Source: Cacajao melanocephalus (taxonomy: Eukaryota > Chordata > Mammalia > Primates > Pitheciidae). Taken from it: 64,000 bases of DNA. The notes under the pieces are model-generated. The model was not told the DNA's origin. It saw only the letters and a list, made by a program, of their open reading frames with translations, and ran no database searches. Shown in pieces: positions 12,557 through 64,000 of the stretch. The position numbers were made by a program, and so were the translations under genes. How positions within the stretch are numbered: position 1 is the first letter of the stretch; the number at the start of each line of letters is the position of its first letter. Location of the stretch: contig CAUYLG010038508.1 in assembly GCA_963573385.1 (NCBI GenBank), positions 124,001 to 188,000 on the forward strand, given 5' to 3'.

Positions 12557-12690
12557 GTTAATATACTTAACAGCTGAACACAGATAGGATGTTCATCGAA
12601 TATGTTGACAGGACAAAAAGTTGAAGCTGTTGGCAGAAACCCAAAGTCAATATTGAAGCCAAGCAAAATCGTGCCTGCAGTGCCACATTA
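12557..12690 (+). promoter_or_regulatory. KLKB1 proximal promoter with HNF1-like site
   Basis: This is the sequence immediately upstream of exon 1. A GTTAAT..CTTAAC arrangement at 12557-12571 resembles an HNF1 dimer site, but the half-sites are two bases too far apart. It runs into an 11-base string, TTAACAGCTGA (12567-12577), also present upstream of F11 exon 1. I see no clear TATA box at a standard distance. HNF1 control suits a liver gene, but binding is inferred from sequence only. Confidence 0.4.
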
Positions 12691-38232
<25,542 letters not shown>

Positions 38233-38707
38233 AAGTGTTTTCTTCTGGTTGTGAAACAGAACTGAAAGTAAGTGGTTGCATTTTCTAGCACAGTGCCTGG
38301 GATCACTCTAACGGCACTGCTTCCTCTGGAACTCAGTATATCTCAGAGATGTAATTTCCGTTCCGTGCTGCATCTGCTTGGCCACTGAATCCCACTGGGG
38401 CAAAGGGCTAGCAAAGAGCTTGGGGCAGTGAGCTAGCAGGCTTGGGTTTTGTTCTGCTGAGTGGAAGGAAGGACACCTGTGTCACGCCCACTTTTATAAG
38501 AAAGAGACCAGTTACCTGAATATGGGAGAATCGGGCACCTTTGTGTCTTGGCCTCCTAACTTGGCTACTGGGACACGCCAAGGAGCTCAAGGGGCTGCAG
38601 CATTGCACAGCCTTCATGGTCGGCAAGGAACCTGCTTTGCAAGGGGCATTAGCCCTGGAGGCTCAGTGGATCTGGGCTATTACAATAGTAATTCAAGGAG
38701 CATTTTT

Positions 38708-38981
38708 AGGCCTGGCACAGTGGCTCACGCCTGTAATTCCAGCAGTTTGGGAGACTTGAGTCTAGGAGTTTGAGACCAGCCTGGGAAATGTGGTGAAACC
38801 CCATCTCTACAAAAATATACAAAAATTGGCTGGGCTTGGTGGTGCACACCTGTAATCCCAGCTCCCCAAGAAGGATCACTTGAGCCCAGGGAGGTCAAGG
38901 CTGCATTAAGCTGAGATCACACCACTGCATTTCAGCTTGGGTAACAGAGTGAGACTCTGTCTCAAAAAAAAAAAAAAAAAA
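38708..38981 (+). repeat. Alu
   Basis: GGCCTGGCACAGTGGCTCAC start, short deletion after TTTGGGAGAC, A tail at 38964-38981. Confidence 0.9.
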
Positions 38982-39274
38982 GAAAAAAGGAAGCATTGTT
39001 AGGTATAAATTATTTCATAAAATATAAAATTCAGACTTGTAAATTTATGGTAGCCTTTGGAATGGATGATAGAAATCCTTATGCAACACAAATACACAAA
39101 TTCCTCATCTAAGGCTCACCATAACTGATACCAGCTCGCTTGATTCAGCTCAGTTAAACTGGATAACATTTACACAGAATTGGCCATTTACAAAATTTTA
39201 TGTAAGTTAAGTAGAAAAATAGAAAAGTGAGGTTTTCTGAAAGAGTTTGGGTTTTTCCTTCAATACTCAAAAAC

Positions 39275-39755
39275 AGAGGTCCCCAGCCTTTTTGGCACCA
39301 GGACCGGTTTTGTGGAGACAATTTTCCACAGACTAGGGTGGTTGGGGGGGATGATTTTGGGATGATTCAAGTGCGTGACATTTATTGTGCACTTTATTTC
39401 TATTATTACTATATTGTAATATATAATGAAATAATTATGCAACTCACCATCATGTAGAATCAGTGGGAGTCCTGAGCTTGTTTTCCTGCAACTAGACGGT
39501 TCCGTCTGAGGGTGATGGGAGACAGTGACAGATCATCAGGCATTAGATTCTCATAAGGAGCCTGGATCCTGCACGTATGCAGTTCGCAATAGGGTTCCAG
39601 CTCCTGTGAACATCTCATCCATCCATTGACTGACAGGAGGCGCAGCTCAGGCGGTAATGCCTACTGGCCTGCTACTGTGCGGCCTGCTTCCTAACAGGCC
39701 AAAGATGGGGTCCCGGTCTGTGCCCCAGGCGTTGGGAACCCCTGCTCAAAGACAC
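39275..39755 (-). repeat. MER1-like hAT element
   Basis: Terminal sequences AGAGGTCCCCAGCC and GGCGTTGGGAACCCCTG are inverted ends typical of this Charlie-type family. It contains GGCATTAGATTCTCATAAGG. Confidence 0.65.
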
Positions 39756-40684
39756 AGTGGGTGGTGGCAGGGGCTAAAGGTGGAGAGGCTGAAGGAAAGC
39801 ATGAGGTCTGGGCTAGCCACAAACCAGGTAGTAGCAAACTGAAGAGTTAGGAATTTACTTGAGAATTGAATGGCTCTTGTAAAATCTGGCTGGATTCCAT
39901 GAAATGATTTTAAAAACTCACTTTTTCAACTTCTGCCTTTGCCTGAAGTGAAGACATTAGTCTTTGTTTCGTGTGGATGTTTTTTATGTTTAGAAGGGAA
40001 AAAATGGTTTGCAATGAAACTCTTTTATCTCAGCCTTGGAGCACTGATCATTCTAGAGGGTGTTGGAACAGGACTTTGGAATGCTTGCAGGGTGAACCTT
40101 TGGCCTGTGTTGGTCAGGGAATGACCTAGTTTGGCAAAACAGAGGAAAGTTTTGAAATATGGAACTTTCCCCAGGCATAAATTATCATTTTAAAGTTGTT
40201 AATCAAAGCCCAGTAGGCGTGGGATGGTGTCTTGATGATACACAGGAGTAACCGAGGAGCCCTTCACACAGTTGTAGCCTTGTGGGACGAAAAGGTGTGA
40301 AATGGACTAAGAAGATGAGAGGCTGGGATGACTTCTCTAATGAGAAAGGGTGCGGGGAGGAGGCCTGGGTTGCTGGCAGCTCTGCCCCACAAAGGCTGGT
40401 GGCAGTGCCAATCCTGAAAGCTGGCCCTGCCCCCCTGCAGTGGCAGTGCACACATGAAATGTAAGCACCTGCAGGAGCCATCTGAGTCCAAGGTCAGCCA
40501 CGGGCTCCCACATCTGCCACAGTCCCTGCCACAGCCTGGGAACCCCTCATGTCAGCTTGGAACTTTCTCTTTCAATTATTGTTCCCGTCTGTCTGCTTTA
40601 CTTGACTGTGAGCCGCTCCTAGGAAGGCTCTCTCGTTCATATTGCATATAACGGGCATTCAGTACACGGCTAATGGTGATACGT

Positions 40685-40800
40685 CTTTATTATAAAAATA
40701 AGGTAAAGGAGACGTGAAGAGGTAACATGATGAGCTCAAGGTCACTGGCAAGGACAGAGCTGGGACGAATCTCGTCATTTCTATTCTGGACGGTGTCTTC
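40685..40800 (-). repeat. Possible MIR fragment
   Basis: AGGTAACATGATGAGCTCAAGG-like text resembles antisense MIR. Weak. Confidence 0.4.
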
Positions 40801-40888
40801 TCGTCAATATCCCATTGCCTCTCAGTAGGAGAAGGATGAAAGATGACAGAGCATTTATAACTGTCATTTGTTACTTTCATTATCATCT

Positions 40889-41113
40889 GACACTGGTGGT
40901 TCTTCACTGGGAGCATATGCCCTCCCTCCACCTCAGGAAACATTTGGCAATGCCTAGAGACAGTTTTGGTGGTCCTGGCGGGAGAGGGAATGAAACTGGC
41001 TGTAGCAGGCAGAGGCCAGGGGTGCTGCTGAACATCCTGCGATGTGTGAGGCAGCCCCTCGCAAAACAGTTATCGCTCCTCCATATCAATAATGCCAGAG
41101 TTGAGAAACCCTG
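40889..41113 (+). repeat. hAT-type MER element
   Basis: CATTTGGCAATGCCTAGAGA and GAGTTGAGAAACCCTG. Same family as the copy at 19313. Confidence 0.6.
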
Positions 41114-41214
41114 ATCTCAGGTCAGCATTAAAACCTTGTAATGAAAAGACGACATTTCAGGAACAGCAAGAAAGGGGTTGTAGGACAGGGCAGGCTGTGC
41201 CCTTTCTCTTCCTT

Positions 41215-41695
41215 TATTTTTCACTTTTTGATAATTATATTCGTACGTCTTTATGGGGCACATGTGAAATTTTGTTATCCGCATGGAATGTGTAATGATG
41301 AAGTCAGCATATTTATGATCTCTATCACCCAACCGTTTCTATATATTGAGTACATTTCAAGTCCTTTTCTACTATTTAGAAAACTACAATACATTGTTGT
41401 TAACTCTAGTCACCCTACCCTTCTATCAAACGTTAGAACGTATTTCTTCTATCTAACTCTATGTTTGTACCCATTCACCAAACTCTCTTGGTCCCCACCC
41501 CCCACCCACGCACCCTTCCCAGCCTCCGGTAACCACCATTCTACTCTACTGCCATGAAATCATCTTTTGTGGGATTATGCAATATTTGTCTTTCTATGCT
41601 TGGCTTATTTTACTTAACATAATGACCTCCAGTTCCATCCATGTTGCTGCAAATGGAATCATTTCCTTCTTTTTTATTGCGTCTGTTTTCAAAGC
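41215..41695 (-). repeat. L1 3' end fragment
   Basis: Antisense old L1 3' region (GTTGTTAACTCTAGTCACC, AATGACCTCCAGTTCCATCC). Confidence 0.75.
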
Positions 41696-41701
41696 AAGTT
41701 T

Positions 41702-42436
41702 TGATGGGAGAGAGAAGGAGCTGCTAGAGTTGATTGGCCATGCCTGAGAAGGGGTCTCAGTGAACTGATGCTGTCATGGCCGTCCCTGTCCCACGCAGAA
41801 GGCTTTAGGTCACAAAAAGTCCAATACATCTCTCACCCATGATCCATTGAAAAGAAAATAAACCTTGGGCCCCCCCAGATCACTAAGTCACATGGAGAAG
41901 TCAAGATGGAAACTGCATCCGGCAAACCTCCCTCCCATTCTATTCCCAGATAAGATAGCTACAAAGATTTTAAAAACCTGCATTCCTCACAATCTGCCCA
42001 CAAGGAAATTCCTTGTGGAAAAAGGACGGGCAGAAGTCAAAGTCATCCCTCTGCTCGCATGAGACAAGTACCTCCTTTGCTGTATTGTTTCACTGAGCCA
42101 GACTAAGTGACTATTCTTGAAAACTGCATATTTGGTGAAAGGCTAATCGGAAACTCAAAAGAATGCACCCCTTTGTCTCTTATCTACCTATGACCTAGAA
42201 GTCCCCTTCCCTTCTTCAAGTTGTCCCACCTTCTCAGACCAAACCAATGTACATCTTGCATAGATTAATTGATGTCTCATGTTTCCCTAAAACGTATAAA
42301 ATCAGGCTGGGCCCTGACCATCTTGGACACATGTCCTTAGGACCTTATGAGACTAGGTCATAGGCACATGCTTATTCTTGGCAAAATAAACCTTCTAAAC
42401 TGATTGAGACTTATTTCACATACTTTTTGGTTTACA
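41702..42436 (+). mobile_element. Probable solo ERV LTR
   Basis: About 735 bases beginning TGATGGGAGAGAG and ending TTTGGTTTACA. Has ACGTATAAAATCAGG (TATA-like) near 42293 and AATAAACC near 42385, in the order expected of a + strand LTR promoter and poly(A) site. No clear target duplication found; family not named. Confidence 0.55.
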
Positions 42437-42643
42437 ATCTTAACTTCTGACTTGTACTTGGGTCTCTGCAGACTAACTTCTAGAGTCTTCCTAAGACTTT
42501 GTCTAATTATTCTTGATTTTCATCAGGCTTCAAATGTTCAAAAACATTTCATTTCACTGAAAAAAAATTTAAAGTAGTCGATATCAGAATTTAAACTGCA
42601 ATGCATTCATTGAAAATGATTTTTTAAGAACATCTATGGTTGA

Positions 42644-42950
<307 letters not shown>

Positions 42951-43023
42951 ATATCTATTGTCCATTTAAAAGAAAAGTCTATTTAAACTCAAAGAGTTTC
43001 TATGTAGTTAAGACTTTTATTCT

Positions 43024-43313
43024 ACACCTGGCACGGTGGCCTACGCTTGTAATCCCAGAACTTGGGAGGCGGAGGCAGGTGGATCGCTTGTTCCCAGGAG
43101 TTCCAGACCAGCTTGGGCAACATGGTGAAACCCTGTCTCTACAAAAAATACAAATACTAGCCATGCAGAGTGACGTGCAGCTGTAGTCCTAGTTACTCAG
43201 GAGGCTGAGGTGGGAGGGTCACCCGGTGGCTGCAGTGAGTTGAGATCACACCACTGTACTCCCTCCCGTCTGGGCAACAAAAGTGAGACCTTGTCTCAAA
43301 AAAAAAAAAAAAA
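43024..43313 (+). repeat. Alu, old
   Basis: ACCTGGCACGGTGGCCTACG start and pure A tail. Confidence 0.9.
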
Positions 43314-44079
43314 TTCTTCTTTCATTTGAAAAGACAAAATTTTTTTTTGAATCATGATGCTGTTTCAAAGACTTTAAAGATTTCACTAACTAGCTAAATC
43401 AAATTTAGGAGAATATTATTTGGTTTTCCAACGAAGCATGTCTCTTATTTAGAGCCTTTCTGCTTCTCTCAATAGGGTTGGAGAGTTATTCTTATCTTCT
43501 TTTTACTGGGGCTTAAGAAGAGAGATCAAGTTTCATGGAGCAAACAACGCAAGCTACAAGGACCTCATATAATCTCACATATCCATTTTCCGTGAAAGCC
43601 GTTCTTGGCAATAATTTGCCATTCTCTGTTTGAGCCTCACAAAAGGCAATGCATGATAAATATGCAGTTTTTGGGTAGCTGGAGTGTACTTAACTTTAAA
43701 TGGGAAACTCAAAAGAACAGCTAAGAATTCTTTATGCCAAAATAGGTCAAATGCACTGGCAATAGATCAAATAAAAATATCTGAATAAATGCCTTCCAGA
43801 TGGAAATCAGCATAGTTCTTCAGCACTTTACAAAGAGACCTGTTCTCAGTTCACATTCCCTTATTTCCCTGTCATTTCTCCCCTGATCTTCCAAATTTGT
43901 TTTTAAAATGATGATTCCATTTATAAACACGAGATCCTATTCGGCTTTTCTATGAAAGATTGAGAGCCTTCTCTGAACCATAAAATTATCTTTCTCCAAA
44001 ATGTATTCAAATCAGGCGTACTGAAAACCGTTATTAGGTTTTTTTAGGGTACTGCACAGAAATCCTCAGCACTCGTACG

Positions 44080-44190
44080 TTTCTTATGTTCTAAATGAGG
44101 AAACTGAAGCCCAGAGAGATGCAGCAGCTTGGCCAAAGACCTGCAGATGGCTGGTAACAGTGCACAGACTGGTTCTGCTCGAGTCACATG
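44080..44190 (-). repeat. MIR SINE fragment
   Basis: AAATGAGGAAACTGAAGCCC with the following GATGGCTGGTAACAG, antisense MIR. Confidence 0.65.
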
Positions 44191-44512
44191 ACTCGTCAAC
44201 CCGGGAGTAGGTCTGGGTAGCAGCAGGCGTGGATCAACATGCCCTCCGTACACTTTCAGACCTACTTCAAGGCCAAAGGGAAGGCCTTCATGGAAATATA
44301 ATTACGTGAACCCTCCAAAAATTATTTCACGAACTTTCCTGCCTATAAGGGACAGGTCCTATCACTGGAAGGCTCCCTCCCAGACAAAACCACCCTTTCC
44401 TTCAGGGATGCAACTGGCTTTCCTTTTGTTGACTGTCAGATGGCCTCTAGACTTGTCGCTTCCTAGCTCTCCATTCGGATTTGTGTCCCAGGATCTAAAG
44501 AAAGCTAAAAGA

Positions 44513-44924
44513 GGCTGGGCGTGGTGGCTCAGAGGCGGCTGCACAGGAGACTGGAGTTTTATCTTTACTCAGATCAGTCTCCCCCAACATCTGGGCAGCA
44601 GAGTTTTTAAGGACAACTTGGTAGGTGGGGGCATTAAGTCATCCCAGCATTTTGGGAGGCCAAGCCTGGCAGATCATTTGAGGTCAGGAGTTCGAGACCA
44701 ATCTGATCAACACGGTGAAACCATGTCTCTACTAAAAATACAAAAAACAAACCCCTCACCCCCAAAAAAATAGCCAGGCCTGGTGGCGCGTGCCTGTAGT
44801 CCCAGCTAGATGAGAGGATGAGGCAGGAGAATCACTTGAACCGGGAGGAGGAGGTTGCAGTGAGCTGAGATCGCGCCACTGCACTCCAGTCTGCGCAACA
44901 AGAGAGAGACTCCGTCTCAATAAA
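44513..44924 (+). repeat. Chimeric Alu with foreign internal segment
   Basis: Alu with target duplications (44497-44512 and 44925-44940, one mismatch). About 108 bases of non-Alu sequence (44533-44640) replace roughly nine bases after GGTGGCTCA. Confidence 0.85.
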
Positions 44925-45106
44925 AAAGAAAGTTAAAAGAGCTTCTTATTTTTCTGTTTTTTTAAAAATGACTTTTACTGTTCACAAGTGAAAATAAATT
45001 TTAAAAAAAAAGCTTGGCCTTAGAAGAAATCCTATCTGCATAACCTCTGAGAGTCAGTGTCACCTGGCAGGAAACTGGCTTCCTAAGAGCCAGGCACATA
45101 GGGGCG

Positions 45107-45296
45107 GTCAGCACTTTGCTTCCCACCCACCTCCCCTCCCCCAGCAGCCAACGTCTCCTCCCTCCACTATATTTCAAATCCGTGAGTCCATTAGACTTTC
45201 TGTGTTTTCTTTTTAGACTTTGGGATTCAAGGTAAGCTAGAATTAATGGTTAACAGCTGACAGGTGAAAGTCTGGTTAAGTGTGGCTTTGGCTGGC
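45107..45296 (+). promoter_or_regulatory. F11 proximal promoter with HNF1-like site
   Basis: ATTAATGGTTAAC at 45242-45254 is an inverted match, with two mismatches, to the HNF1 consensus GTTAATNATTAAC, about 45 bases upstream of exon 1. It overlaps TTAACAGCTGA (45250-45260), shared with the KLKB1 promoter. GGTCAGCACTTTGC near 45107-45119 could be a weak HNF4 element. HNF4 control of F11 is known in human, but placing it here is a guess. No TATA box is evident. Confidence 0.45.

Positions 45297-64000
<18,704 letters not shown>

Overview
This is a piece of an anthropoid primate genome carrying two tandem liver serine-protease genes, both on the + strand. KLKB1 (plasma prekallikrein) is complete, from non-coding exon 1 at about 12.69 kb to its poly(A) signal at 38.21 kb. 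F11 (coagulation factor XI) is cut by the window end: exons 1-10 lie between 45.30 and 59.87 kb, and the protease-domain exons lie beyond base 64000. Dense Alu, L1, MIR, MER and ERV repeats show that it is a primate. The spliced KLKB1 reading frame is 638 codons, the same length as the human protein as I remember it, but with about 60 amino-acid differences. The F11 5'UTR also looks roughly 10% different from the human one I remember. That fits a non-human anthropoid, with a New World monkey more likely than an ape; this is an inference from memory, not an alignment.

Layout. 1-12.6 kb is repeat-rich DNA upstream of KLKB1. It holds an old minus-strand L1 broken by an ERV-L fragment (with dUTPase-like coding remnants) and by an almost complete MaLR provirus with two 360-bp LTRs, and it ends in a GC-rich L1 5'UTR just upstream of the KLKB1 promoter. 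12.69-38.23 kb is KLKB1: signal peptide, four apple domains of two exons each (exons 3-10) and a trypsin-like protease domain (exons 11-15) with intact His434, Asp483 and Ser578. Intron 6 holds an antisense, internally deleted ERV1 provirus inserted in an MLT1 element. 38.23-45.30 kb is intergenic: Alus, a MER1-like element, a minus-strand L1 end, a probable solo LTR and a chimeric Alu. 45.30-64.00 kb is F11: a long 5'UTR with upstream ORFs, signal peptide, four apple domains (exons 3-10), then the first 4.1 kb of intron 10 with a polypyrimidine tract of about 400 bp.

The two genes are clear tandem duplicates. Their apple exons have the same lengths (163/107/160/110/160/110/163) and phases, differing only at exon 10 (113 versus 107). 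Both products are liver-made zymogens of the contact/intrinsic coagulation system that circulate with high-molecular-weight kininogen. KLKB1 gives plasma kallikrein (kininogen cleavage, factor XII activation) and F11 gives factor XIa (factor IX activation).

I found no new gene system, CRISPR array or RNA gene. The points most worth a second look are a GC-AG intron in KLKB1, a promoter motif shared by the two genes, an extended uORF in F11, loss of the unpaired Cys11 of factor XI, and a 56-bp near-perfect hairpin in KLKB1 intron 2.
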